A stretch of 64,000 nucleotides of DNA from Nocardioides sp. BP30 (GTDB lineage: Bacteria; Actinomycetota; Actinomycetes; Propionibacteriales; Nocardioidaceae): positions 1 through 64,000 of the forward strand of contig NZ_CP123620.1 of NCBI RefSeq assembly GCF_029873215.1, written 5' to 3'. The stretch's first letter is position 1. Every line of letters starts with the position of its first letter. Below the pieces are notes generated by a model. That model searched no databases. It was not told the origin of the DNA and worked only from the letters and a program-made list of their open reading frames with translations. Positions 53,535-61,979 of this stretch are shown here, in pieces. The translations under genes and the position numbers were made by a program.

Positions 53535-54616
53535 CCGACACCCAGATCCTGCGCCAGCATGCCGAGCAGGAGTACGCCGTCGAGCTCGCCGCCCTGGCCG
53601 CCGCCGACGACCGGCCGCGGCCGCCACGGTGGCGGCTGTCGCCGTGGGCGGTGACGACCTACCTGCTCGGCGGGTCGCTACCCGACGGCACCGAGATCAC
53701 CGCCAAGTACGTCGGCTCGCGCCGACTGATCGAGATCGCCGTCGCCTCGCTCGCCACCGACCGAGCCCTGCTCCTGCTCGGGGTTCCGGGGACGGCCAAG
53801 ACCTGGGTCGGGGAGCATCTGGCCGCCGCTATCAGCGGTGACTCCACCCTGGTGGTGCAGGGCACCGCCGGCACGCCCGAGGAGTCGCTGCGCTACGGCT
53901 GGAACTACGCCCGGCTGCTGGCCGAGGGCCCCTCGAGGGAGGCGCTGGTCCCGAGCCCGGTGATGCGTGCGATGGAGAGCGGAGCACTGGTCCGGATCGA
54001 GGAGCTGACCCGGATCCCGGCCGACGTGCAGGACGCGCTGATCTCGATCCTCTCGGAGAAGACGCTGCCGATCCCCGAGCTCGACCAGGAGGCACAGGCG
54101 GCGCAGGGGTTCAACCTGATCGCGACGGCCAACAACCGCGACAAGGGCGTCAACGACCTCTCCTCGGCCCTCAAGCGCCGGTTCAACACCGTGGTGCTGC
54201 CACTCCCGGACTCGTTGGACAGCGAGGTCGAGATCGTGCGCAGCCGGGTGGCGGCCATCGGCCGGTCGCTGCAGCTGCCCGACGACCTCGCCGCCGTACC
54301 CGAGATCGAGCGCGTGGTGACCATCTTCCGCGAGCTGCGCGGTGGCATGACGCTGAACCAGCGGAGCAGCGTCAAGTCGCCGTCGGCGACCCTCTCGACG
54401 GCGGAGGCGATCTCGGTGATGACCAATGGTGTCGCCCTGGCGGCGCACTTCGGCGACGGCGTCGTCCGGGCCGCCGACCTCGCCGCCGGGCTGACCGGTG
54501 CTGTGGTGAAGGACCCGGTCCAGGACCTGCTGGTCTGGCAGGAGTACCTCGAGACGGTGGTCAAGGACCGGCCGGAGTGGGCCGATCTCTACCGCGCCTG
54601 CCGCGAGCTCGCCTGA
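53531..54616 (+). CDS. MoxR-type AAA+ ATPase (gene 3 of MoxR/VWA operon)
   Basis: A 361-residue AAA+ ATPase of the MoxR group. Walker A GVPGTAKT is at residues 84-91 (K90), Walker B-type LVRIEELTR near 155, sensor 1 region LIATANNRDKGVNDLSSALKRRFN near 196-219 with the conserved arginine pair. MoxR proteins usually act with VWA proteins as metal-insertion or assembly chaperones. The two features of this cluster, MoxR and a separate VWA gene, are both present downstream. ATG 53531 overlaps the DUF5691 stop by 4 nt. Confidence 0.95.
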   Translation: MTDTQILRQHAEQEYAVELAALAAADDRPRPPRWRLSPWAVTTYLLGGSLPDGTEITAKYVGSRRLIEIAVASLATDRALLLLGVPGTAKTWVGEHLAAAISGDSTLVVQGTAGTPEESLRYGWNYARLLAEGPSREALVPSPVMRAMESGALVRIEELTRIPADVQDALISILSEKTLPIPELDQEAQAAQGFNLIATANNRDKGVNDLSSALKRRFNTVVLPLPDSLDSEVEIVRSRVAAIGRSLQLPDDLAAVPEIERVVTIFRELRGGMTLNQRSSVKSPSATLSTAEAISVMTNGVALAAHFGDGVVRAADLAAGLTGAVVKDPVQDLLVWQEYLETVVKDRPEWADLYRACRELA

Positions 54617-54633
54617 GGCGGGAGGTGTCGGCG

Positions 54634-56820
54634 GTGGCGAAGGTGGAGGTGCTCGGCGTCCGGCACCACGGACCGGGGTCGGCCCGGTCGGTCCTCGGCG
54701 CGCTCGCCGAGCTCCGGCCCGACCTCGTCGTCATCGAGGGTCCGCCCGAGCTCGACGCCCTGCTCCCCTGGGCGGGCGACCCGGGGCTGGTGCCACCGGT
54801 CGCCGGCCTGGTGTACGCCGTCGACGACCCGAGGCGATCCTCCTTCTATCCGCTTGCCGCGTTCTCCCCGGAGTGGGTCGCGCTGCGGTGGGCCACCGCC
54901 GCCGACACCGCTGTGCGATTCGCCGACCTGCCGGCCGTGCACGACCTGGCCGGCGAGGACCGCTACCGGCCCGGTGCGGTCGACCCGATCGCCGCGTTGG
55001 CGGCAGCGGCCGGCTACGACGACGCCGAGCGGTGGTGGGAGGACGCCGTCGAGCACCGGGCGACCAGCTCATTGGCGCGGTTCGCGCTCCTGCGCGAGGC
55101 GATGGCCGCCGCCCGGAGCGAGGCGGAGGACGGCGCCGACGACCTGCGCCGCGAGGCTGCGATGCGCCGGGTGCTGCGTGCCGCCGTCAAGGAGGGGTAC
55201 GAGCGCATCGCGGTGGTCTGCGGAGCGTTCCACGCACCCGCCCTCGATCCGGCCGGCTGGCCCAGCGTGGCCGCCGACCATCGCCTGCTGAGCGGCCTGC
55301 CGCGCACCAAGGTGGCAGCGACGTGGGCGCCGTGGACCGCCGGCCGACTCGCGCTTGCGAGCGGCTACGGCGCCGGCGTCCGCTCGCCCGGCTGGTACCA
55401 GCACCTGTTCACCTGCAGCGATCCCGACGAGGTCGCCCCGGGGTGGCTGACGCGGGTCGCGCGGGCCCTGCGCGCGGAGGGCCTCCCGGCGGCACCGGCC
55501 ACGGTCGTGGAGGCCGTCCGCCTCGCCGAGGCGCTCGCCGCCGTGCGCGGGCGCCCGTCGGTGGGGCTGAGCGAGGTCACCGACGCCACCCAGACGGTGC
55601 TCTGCGAGGGCTCTGCGCTGCCCCTCGCGCTCATCGACCGCACCCTGGTGATCGGTGAGGAGCTCGGGGAGGTGCCCGGCTCGGTCCCGCTCGTCCCGCT
55701 CGCCCAGGACCTCGCCCGGCGGCAGCGTTCGCTGCGCCTGAAGCCGTCGCCCACCCCGCAGACAGTGGTCCTCGACCTGCGCAAGGAAGCCCAGCTCGAG
55801 CGCTCGCTGCTGCTGCACCGACTCGCGCTGCTCGGCATCGACTGGGGCGTGCCCGCCGACGCCGGGCGGACCGCCGGCACGTTCAAGGAGGCCTGGGAGC
55901 TGACCTGGCGACCGGAGTTCGCCGTCCGGCTGATCGAGGCGGGGCTGCACGGCACCACCGTGACGGCGGCGGCCGAGCAGCTCCTGGTCGAGCGGGCGGC
56001 CGCCGCGACCGCCCTCGGCGAGCTCGGCGGCCTGCTCGAGCAGGCCCTCGTCGCCGACCTCCCGGACGCCGTGACGGCGGTCGTCGACGCGCTGGCGGCC
56101 CGCACCGCCCACCAGCACGACACCCAGGCCCTGCTCGAGGCGGTCGAGCCGCTGGCGCGCACCCAGCGCTACGGCGACGTACGCCGCGCCGACGTGAGCC
56201 GGGTGCGGGCCGTGCTGGAGACGATCGTCCTGCGGGCGGCGGTGGAGCTGCGCTCCGCCTGCGCCGCCCTCGACGACGAGGCGGCCGCGACGATGCGAGC
56301 CGCCCTCGACAGCGCCCACCGCGGCATCACCCTCGTCGATGCCCAGACCCAACGCTGGCACGAGGCGCTCGCGTCGGTGGCCGCCGACGAGCGCATCCAC
56401 GGCTCGGTGGCCGGCCGGGCCAACCGTCTCCTCCTCGACGCCGGCCGGCTCGACTCCGAGGAGGCGGCCCGGCGCCTGTCGCGCCAGCTCTCGCCCGGCG
56501 CACGTCCCACCGCTGCGGCGGCGTGGCTCGACGGCTTCCTCGAGGGTGAGGCCGTCCTCTTGCTGCACGATCCCGTGCTGCTCGGTCTCGTCGACAGCTG
56601 GATCGGCGCGGTCGAGGAGGACACCTTCGAGGACCTGCTGCCGCTGCTGCGCCGGACCTTCGCACGCTTCGAGGCGGCCGAGCGTCGTCAGGTCGGCGAG
56701 CGGGTCCGCATCGGCACCTCCGGCGTACCAGCGGCGCGTGCCGAGGGCCTGGACCTGGAGCGTGCGCTGCCGGCCGCGCACGCGGTGGCACGCCTCATCG
56801 GCCTGGAGGTCCGATCATGA
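54634..56820 (+). CDS. DUF5682 protein (gene 4 of MoxR/VWA operon)
   Basis: A 728-residue protein assigned to DUF5682 from its operon position and the N-terminal VRHHGPGSARSV motif; function is unknown. H11-H12-G-P-G-S, then VVIEGPPELDAL (E35, E39), then VVCGAFHAPAL (H200) recall the conserved sites of TraB/EreA/TIKI hydrolases. The C-terminal 450 residues are helical, Ala/Leu/Arg-rich and without known motif. GTG 54634 is chosen because GGGAGG lies 9 nt upstream; GTG 54625 abuts that site. Its stop overlaps the VWA ATG by 4 nt. Confidence 0.83.
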   Translation: MAKVEVLGVRHHGPGSARSVLGALAELRPDLVVIEGPPELDALLPWAGDPGLVPPVAGLVYAVDDPRRSSFYPLAAFSPEWVALRWATAADTAVRFADLPAVHDLAGEDRYRPGAVDPIAALAAAAGYDDAERWWEDAVEHRATSSLARFALLREAMAAARSEAEDGADDLRREAAMRRVLRAAVKEGYERIAVVCGAFHAPALDPAGWPSVAADHRLLSGLPRTKVAATWAPWTAGRLALASGYGAGVRSPGWYQHLFTCSDPDEVAPGWLTRVARALRAEGLPAAPATVVEAVRLAEALAAVRGRPSVGLSEVTDATQTVLCEGSALPLALIDRTLVIGEELGEVPGSVPLVPLAQDLARRQRSLRLKPSPTPQTVVLDLRKEAQLERSLLLHRLALLGIDWGVPADAGRTAGTFKEAWELTWRPEFAVRLIEAGLHGTTVTAAAEQLLVERAAAATALGELGGLLEQALVADLPDAVTAVVDALAARTAHQHDTQALLEAVEPLARTQRYGDVRRADVSRVRAVLETIVLRAAVELRSACAALDDEAAATMRAALDSAHRGITLVDAQTQRWHEALASVAADERIHGSVAGRANRLLLDAGRLDSEEAARRLSRQLSPGARPTAAAAWLDGFLEGEAVLLLHDPVLLGLVDSWIGAVEEDTFEDLLPLLRRTFARFEAAERRQVGERVRIGTSGVPAARAEGLDLERALPAAHAVARLIGLEVRS

Positions 56821-57974
56821 CGGACGCGCGCGGACGGCTCGCCCGCTGGCGCCTCGTCCTGGGCTCCGCCGCCGAGGATCCCGACACCACGCTCTCGGAC
56901 GCGGATGCGACGCGCGACCAGGCGCTGGCGGCCCTGTACGACGGCGAGCGGCGCGGTGGGCTGGGGTCCTCGGCGCCCAGGGTGGCCCGCTGGCTGGGCG
57001 ACATCCGCACCTACTTCCCGGCCGGTGTCGTCTCGGTGATGCAGTCGGACGCGATGCAGCGGCTCGGGCTGCGACAGCTGCTGCTCGAGCCCGAGACGAT
57101 GGCGGCGGTGCAGCCCGACCTCGGGCTGGTGACGACCCTCGTCGGGCTCAACCGGGTGATCCCCGAACACAGCCGTGAGACGGCGCGCAGCGTCGTACGG
57201 AAGGTGACCGACGAGCTCGAGGAGCGGTTGCGCGATGCCACCGTCCAGGCGGTGACCGGCGCGCTCGACCGCGCCGCGCGCACGCGCCGCCCCAAGCCCC
57301 GCGACATCGACTGGCGGCGCACGATCGGAGCCAACCTGCGCCACTACCTGCCCAGCCACCGCACGGTGGTGCCCGAGCGCCTGGTGGGCTACGCGCGACG
57401 CACCCACCAGACCCAGCGTCGCATCATCCTGTGTCTCGACCAGTCGGGCTCGATGGCGGAATCGGTCGTCTACTCCTCGGTCTTCGGGGCGGTGCTCGCC
57501 TCACTGCGCTCGGTCTCCACCCGGCTGGTCGCCTTCGACACCGCCGTCGTCGACCTCAGCGACCAGCTCGACGACCCCGTCGACATCCTCTTCGGGGTGC
57601 AGCTGGGCGGTGGTACCGACATCAACCAGGCCCTCGCCTACTGCCAGGGGCTGATCGAGCAACCCGAGGAGACGGTGTTCGTTCTGATCAGCGATCTGTA
57701 CGAGGGCGGCATCGCCGAGGAGATGCTGCGCCGGGCGCGCGCCGTCGTCGAGTCCGGCGCGGTGATGATCGCGCTGCTCGCCCTCAGCGACTCCGGCGCG
57801 CCCTCCTACGACAAGGAGCACGCCGCCGCGCTGACAGCGCTCGGCGTGCCCGCCTTCGCCTGCACGCCGGATCTGTTCCCCGACCTCGTGGCGGCGGCGA
57901 TCCGACACGACGACATCGGTGGATGGGCGGCGGCGCACGACATCCTCGTCACCGGCGTCGAGGAGCAGGAGTGA
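56817..57974 (+). CDS. VWA-domain protein (gene 5 of MoxR/VWA operon)
   Basis: A 385-residue cytosolic protein with a C-terminal von Willebrand A domain. The metal-ion site is complete: DQSGS at 208-212, T267 in GGGTDINQAL and D293 in LISDLYEGG. Residues 1-195 are a helical N-terminal region (EPETMAAVQPDLGLVTTLVGLNRVIPEHSRETARSVVRKV) that probably contacts partners. The MIDAS site implies metal-dependent binding of an acidic ligand, often on a MoxR partner. ATG 56817 overlaps the DUF5682 stop by 4 nt. It ends the operon. Confidence 0.95.
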   Translation: MTDARGRLARWRLVLGSAAEDPDTTLSDADATRDQALAALYDGERRGGLGSSAPRVARWLGDIRTYFPAGVVSVMQSDAMQRLGLRQLLLEPETMAAVQPDLGLVTTLVGLNRVIPEHSRETARSVVRKVTDELEERLRDATVQAVTGALDRAARTRRPKPRDIDWRRTIGANLRHYLPSHRTVVPERLVGYARRTHQTQRRIILCLDQSGSMAESVVYSSVFGAVLASLRSVSTRLVAFDTAVVDLSDQLDDPVDILFGVQLGGGTDINQALAYCQGLIEQPEETVFVLISDLYEGGIAEEMLRRARAVVESGAVMIALLALSDSGAPSYDKEHAAALTALGVPAFACTPDLFPDLVAAAIRHDDIGGWAAAHDILVTGVEEQE

Positions 57975-57976
57975 CC

Positions 57977-57982
57977 TAGATT
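57977..57982 (+). promoter_or_regulatory. Leaderless -10 box (TAGATT) of the aminotransferase gene
   Basis: TAGATT lies 6 nt before GTG 57989, in the 14-bp gap after the VWA gene. The aminotransferase can be transcribed on its own, marking the end of the MoxR/VWA operon. Confidence 0.45.
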
Positions 57983-57988
57983 GGCACC

Positions 57989-59167
57989 GTGACCGTGTCG
58001 CGCCTGCGAGGCATCCCGCCCACGATCTTCACCGAGATGTCGGCGCTCGCGGCCGCGACCGGGGCGATCAACCTCGGCCAGGGCTTCCCGGACGTCGACG
58101 GGCCGGCCGATGTCGTCGAGCGGGCCGTGGCGGCGCTGCGCGAGGGCGGGAACCAGTACGCCCCGGGGCCCGGCGTACCTGCCCTGCGGGAGGCGATCGC
58201 GCACCACCAGGCGCGGCACTACGGCCTCACCCTCGACCCCGGCACGCAGGTGGTCGTGACCACCGGGGCGACCGAGGCGATCGCCGCCGCGATCCTCGGA
58301 CTGGTCGAGCCGGGTGACGAGGTGGTGCTGCTCGAGCCCTACTACGACTCCTACCTGGCGATGATCCAGATGGCCGGCGGCATCCGGCGACCGGTCACGC
58401 TGCGAGCGCCCGACTTCCGGCTGGACGTCACCGCGCTGAGGTCGGCGGTGAGCGAGCGGACCCGGCTCATCCTGCTGAACTCACCGCACAACCCGACCGG
58501 GACAGTCCTCACCGCGGCCGAGCTGCGGGCCGTCTCGGAGGTGGCCGTCGAGCACGACCTGGTGGTGGTCACCGACGAGGTCTACGAGCACCTCACCTAC
58601 GGCGAGGAGCACGTGCCGCTGGCCACCCTGCCCGGGATGTTCGAGCGCACGCTGACGCTCTCCAGCATCGGCAAGTCCTACTCCTTCACCGGCTGGAAGG
58701 TCGGCTGGGCGAGCGGGCCCGCTCCCCTGGTCCGGGCGGTGCTGGACGCCAAGCAATGGCTGACGTTCACCTCGGGGGCTCCGCTGCAGCCGGCTGCGGC
58801 GTACGCCCTCGACGCCGAGCCGGACTGGCCGCACCGGCTGGCGGCCTCCCTGCGCGAGCGGCGCGACCTGCTCTGCGAGGGGCTGCGCTCGCTGGGCCTG
58901 GCCACGACCGTGCCGCAGGGGACCTACTTCGCCACCACCGACATCACCGGGCTCGGCTGGCCCGACGGTGAGGCGTTCTGCCGCGCACTGCCCGAGCGCG
59001 CCGGGGTGGTGGCCATTCCCATGCAGGGCTTCTACGACCCCGACCGCGACCGGGCCGACCAACCCGGTCGGCAGCTGGTCCGGTGGGCGTTCTGCAAGCG
59101 GCCCGAGGTGATCGGGGCCGCGCTGGAGCGGCTGGCGGGGGCCGATCTCGGCGGCCCGCTGGGGTAG
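57989..59167 (+). CDS. PLP-dependent class I/II aminotransferase
   Basis: A 392-residue fold-type I aminotransferase. The PLP lysine is in LSSIGKSYSFTGWKVGW, and NSPHNPTGTV, VVTDEVYEHLTYG and the N-terminal INLGQGFPDVDGPADV are present. It resembles the methionine/kynurenine aminotransferase (YbdL) subgroup; the amino donor is not certain. GTG 57989 follows TAGATT by 6 nt. Length is typical. Confidence 0.92.
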   Translation: MTVSRLRGIPPTIFTEMSALAAATGAINLGQGFPDVDGPADVVERAVAALREGGNQYAPGPGVPALREAIAHHQARHYGLTLDPGTQVVVTTGATEAIAAAILGLVEPGDEVVLLEPYYDSYLAMIQMAGGIRRPVTLRAPDFRLDVTALRSAVSERTRLILLNSPHNPTGTVLTAAELRAVSEVAVEHDLVVVTDEVYEHLTYGEEHVPLATLPGMFERTLTLSSIGKSYSFTGWKVGWASGPAPLVRAVLDAKQWLTFTSGAPLQPAAAYALDAEPDWPHRLAASLRERRDLLCEGLRSLGLATTVPQGTYFATTDITGLGWPDGEAFCRALPERAGVVAIPMQGFYDPDRDRADQPGRQLVRWAFCKRPEVIGAALERLAGADLGGPLG

Positions 59168-59187
59168 TCCCGCACGACGTGGCCGGC

Positions 59188-59859
59188 CTACGGGACCGGG
59201 AGGGGACCGGTGCGTCCAGGAGCATCACGGCGCTGCCGGCTCCGATACCAACCTCCAGCGGGCGGCAGCAGCAGGAGCACGCCCCCCAGCGCGGCGACGA
59301 GCCCGAGCAGGAGCACCACCACGCCGGCGACGACCTCGCCGGTGGTGTCGTGGTCGACGACGAGACCTACCCCGATCAACGCGATGAAGGCGGCACTGAG
59401 GAACGCGAGGACGACCGTCGTCACCCGGGCCCACTGCCGACACGCCAGCGCCAGCCCGGCGAAGACCCCGCCCGTGACGCACAGCGCCAGACCCAGCGCG
59501 CACGCCACCAGGCCGGCCGCCATTCCGCCCGTGCTCAGGTGATCGTCAGGGTCGGAGTCGAGGTGGGCGCCGACGACACCCACGACCCCGAGCAGCAGCA
59601 CGGCGATGGACAGGCCGATCAGGACGAAGACGATCACCCCCGCGGCGGTGACGCTGCCGGGCCGGCGCACCCTCGGGACCGACCACGGCACCGGCAGCAG
59701 CTGGGCCGGGTCCGGCGGAGGGTAGGACGGATCCTGCCGAGGTCCCTGCTCCGGCCCCTCTCCCGGCGGCACACCCGGCGGCATGCCGGGCGGGATCTGG
59801 TCGGGATAGGGCGGCGGCACGCCGTAGGGGTTGCCGTAGGAGCCGTAGGCGTCGGACAT
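59188..59859 (-). CDS. Proline-rich four-TM membrane protein
   Basis: A 223-residue protein. Residues 1-60 are Pro/Gly/Tyr-rich and cytosolic (MSDAYGSYGNPYGVPPPYP...), followed by RRPGSVTAA and four membrane segments. The segment RPGSVTAAGVIVFVLIGLS is similar to RPGSVTAAAVITMILSGLT in the upstream gene at 59870, so the two are likely paralogues. Pro/Gly/Tyr-rich heads of this kind are common in actinobacterial membrane proteins of unknown function. ATG 59859 is 10 nt after the upstream stop, so it is in one operon with it. Confidence 0.78.
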   Translation of the reverse strand: MSDAYGSYGNPYGVPPPYPDQIPPGMPPGVPPGEGPEQGPRQDPSYPPPDPAQLLPVPWSVPRVRRPGSVTAAGVIVFVLIGLSIAVLLLGVVGVVGAHLDSDPDDHLSTGGMAAGLVACALGLALCVTGGVFAGLALACRQWARVTTVVLAFLSAAFIALIGVGLVVDHDTTGEVVAGVVVLLLGLVAALGGVLLLLPPAGGWYRSRQRRDAPGRTGPLPVP

Positions 59860-59869
59860 GGTGGGCCCC

Positions 59870-61030
59870 TCAGGCCGTCGGCGGCCAGGGGCCGCCGGGA
59901 TGGACGGGCGGGTACGGCGGCAGGCCGCCGCGCCGGGCGAACCAGTCGCTGGCGCGGCGCCCGAACAGCAGCACGATGGTGGTGATGGCGCCCGCCAGCG
60001 GCAGCACCGCCACGATGGAGGCGATCGACACGAGACTGAGGGCGATGGTCAGCCCGGAGAGCACGGTGAGCACGATCCGGGCCGTCGCCGATCGGCGCAG
60101 CACGAACACGGCGACCACGATCGCCGCGACCCCGGCCACCACCATGACGATCCCCATCACCATCAGGACCACCACGAGGTCGTGCAGCGTGAAGTCGCCG
60201 GTGTCGTAGCCGCGATCGCTCAGGTCCCACATCACGTCGTCGGAGGCCACACCGCCGATGATCGCCAGGATCAGCCCGACGAACGCGGTGAGGCCGGACA
60301 GGATCATGGTGATCACCGCCGCCGCTGTCACCGAGCCCGGGCGGGCGTCGGGATCGGGGGCACCGTACGTCGCGTACGGCGCATAGGGCTGCTGTGGCGG
60401 CCGGGGGTAGGGCTGCTGCGGCGGCGGGTAGGCGCCGTACGGCGGGGGCTGCGGGCTGGAGGCGGGCGGCGCCGGCGGCTGCGGGTGCTGGCCCGCTCCG
60501 ACCGCCGGTCCGTCGGAGCCGGCGAGACCCGCAGGCGGGCCCGGAATCGCAGGCGGCGACGTTTCGCTCATGACCTGCATCCTCCCTTGCTGCCGCGGAT
60601 CGAACCATGCGTTCGCGACAGGAAGCCACAACACCATGACCGCGACGCCGACCATCACCGCGAACGGCCAACCGGTGGGCAGGCCCGCGAGCACGAGGGG
60701 CACCACGAGGACCAGGAGTGCGATCCGCGCTGACCGCGACCGCTGCAGCGCCTGCCAGCCGAGGATCGCCGCCGCGGCCGCGCACGCGCCCGAGACCATG
60801 CCGAGGACCTTGAACGTGGTCAGGAGGCCCTCGACGGTGACGCCGAGCCGGTCGGGCATCTCGGCGACCATCCTCGTCACCCTCATGCGGGTGTCGAGAC
60901 TGTGCAGCGTGGAGATCTGCTCGAACGCACTGATCACCAGCGCGATCGAGCCCAGCACCACCGCCCAGCCGGCGTAGGTGACCTGCTGGGGACGGGGCGG
61001 CGTCTGGGGAGAAGGGCCGATCTCGGCCAC
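59870..61030 (-). CDS. Membrane protein with Pro-rich linker, possible tandem fusion
   Basis: A 386-residue protein. N-terminal part: four hydrophobic segments (about residues 20-130; YAGWAVVLGSIALVISAF, MVSGACAAAAAILGW, ALLVLVVPLVLAGLP). Then a Pro/Tyr/Gln-rich linker (about 150-230), then a second block beginning RPGSVTAAAVITMIL with about four membrane segments like the gene at 59188. It looks like two modules joined by a flexible linker. GTG 61030 directly abuts the aldo/keto reductase stop, so the three genes may form one transcript. No function known. Confidence 0.78.
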   Translation of the reverse strand: MAEIGPSPQTPPRPQQVTYAGWAVVLGSIALVISAFEQISTLHSLDTRMRVTRMVAEMPDRLGVTVEGLLTTFKVLGMVSGACAAAAAILGWQALQRSRSARIALLVLVVPLVLAGLPTGWPFAVMVGVAVMVLWLPVANAWFDPRQQGRMQVMSETSPPAIPGPPAGLAGSDGPAVGAGQHPQPPAPPASSPQPPPYGAYPPPQQPYPRPPQQPYAPYATYGAPDPDARPGSVTAAAVITMILSGLTAFVGLILAIIGGVASDDVMWDLSDRGYDTGDFTLHDLVVVLMVMGIVMVVAGVAAIVVAVFVLRRSATARIVLTVLSGLTIALSLVSIASIVAVLPLAGAITTIVLLFGRRASDWFARRGGLPPYPPVHPGGPWPPTA

Positions 61031-61870
61031 TCAGAGCTCCTCGTGGGTGTCCGGGTCGCCGCCGAAGAGCCGGCCGTCGGGGCGACCGAGCGCGGAGATG
61101 TCGGCGACCTCGGCGTCGGTCAGCTCGAAGTCGAAGAGCGAGAGGTTCTCCACCTGCCGCGAGGGGGTGGCCGACTTCGGGATCGGGACGGAGCCGAGCT
61201 GCACGTGCCAGCGCAGGATCACCTGCCCCGGCGTCACGCCCAGGCGCGCCGCAGCGGCCTGTACGGGTGCCGCGTCGTACTGGCCCTGGCGCTTGCCCAT
61301 CGGACTCCACGCCTCCGTGCGGATGCCCAGCTCGTCGTGGAGAGCGCGCATCTCGGCCTGCGGGAAGAGCGGGTGCAGCTCGATCTGGTTCACGGCCGGC
61401 GTCACGCCGGTCTCGGAGATGATGCGGCGCAGGTGCGCCTCGGTGAAGTTGGAGACCCCGATCGAGCGGACCAGCCCCTGCTTCTGCAGCTCGACCAGAG
61501 CCTGCCACGCCTCGACGTAGAGGTCGCGCGACGGGTTCGGCCAGTGGATCAGGTGCAGGTCGAGGTGGTCGAGGCCGAGCCGCTGCAGCGACTCCCTGGT
61601 CGAGGCGATCGCCGCGTCGTACGCGTGGTGGCGGCCCGGGATCTTGCTGGTCACCCGGACCTGGTCACGCGGCACGCCGCTGCGGCGCAGGGCCTCGCCG
61701 ACCTCCTCCTCGTTCTCGTAGTTGACGGCGGTGTCCAGCAGCCGGTAGCCGTTCGCGAGCGCGCCGGTGATCGCCTCGATCCCCTCCGCGTTCCGCAGCG
61801 GGTAGGTGCCGAAGCCGACCGCCGGGAGGGTGGTGCCGTCGTTGAGGGTGTACGTCGGGACGTTGTTCAC
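61031..61870 (-). CDS. Aldo/keto reductase
   Basis: A 279-residue NADPH-dependent oxidoreductase with a TIM barrel. The catalytic tetrad segments are visible: DTAVNYENEEEVGEAL (Asp and Tyr), VRVTSKIPG (Lys) and LHLIHWPNP (His). VNQIELHPLFPQ and the C-terminal IPKSATPSRQVENLSLFDFELT form the cofactor site. It resembles 2,5-diketo-gluconate reductase-like enzymes; substrate is not determined. GTG 61870 has GGGAGG 9 nt upstream. Confidence 0.92.
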   Translation of the reverse strand: MNNVPTYTLNDGTTLPAVGFGTYPLRNAEGIEAITGALANGYRLLDTAVNYENEEEVGEALRRSGVPRDQVRVTSKIPGRHHAYDAAIASTRESLQRLGLDHLDLHLIHWPNPSRDLYVEAWQALVELQKQGLVRSIGVSNFTEAHLRRIISETGVTPAVNQIELHPLFPQAEMRALHDELGIRTEAWSPMGKRQGQYDAAPVQAAAARLGVTPGQVILRWHVQLGSVPIPKSATPSRQVENLSLFDFELTDAEVADISALGRPDGRLFGGDPDTHEEL

Positions 61871-61890
61871 CCCGCGATCCTCCCATGAGA

Positions 61891-61964
61891 CATGTAACGC
61901 GGTGTCCGGTGAGGTTCTGCGGTGTCACAGCACCGCAGAACAAGACCGGACACCGCGTTACATG
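61891..61964. repeat. Long intergenic hairpin, 34-bp arms
   Basis: Arms 61891-61924 and 61931-61964 pair except for a 3-nt internal loop (GAG/AAG); terminal loop TCACAG. It fills the gap after the clpB stop, upstream of the aldo/keto reductase gene, and can act as the clpB terminator. Architecture matches the hairpin at 19797-19868, but the sequence is different. Confidence 0.7.
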
Positions 61965-61979
61965 CGGGCCGAGCGCCCG

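Noticed and set aside
50770..57974. Labelling the five-gene operon as a proven phage-defence system
   Set aside because: No nuclease, NADase, pore-former or phage-sensor domain was recognised, and it sits among housekeeping genes with no mobile-element signs; only the ATPase/VWA logic is visible.
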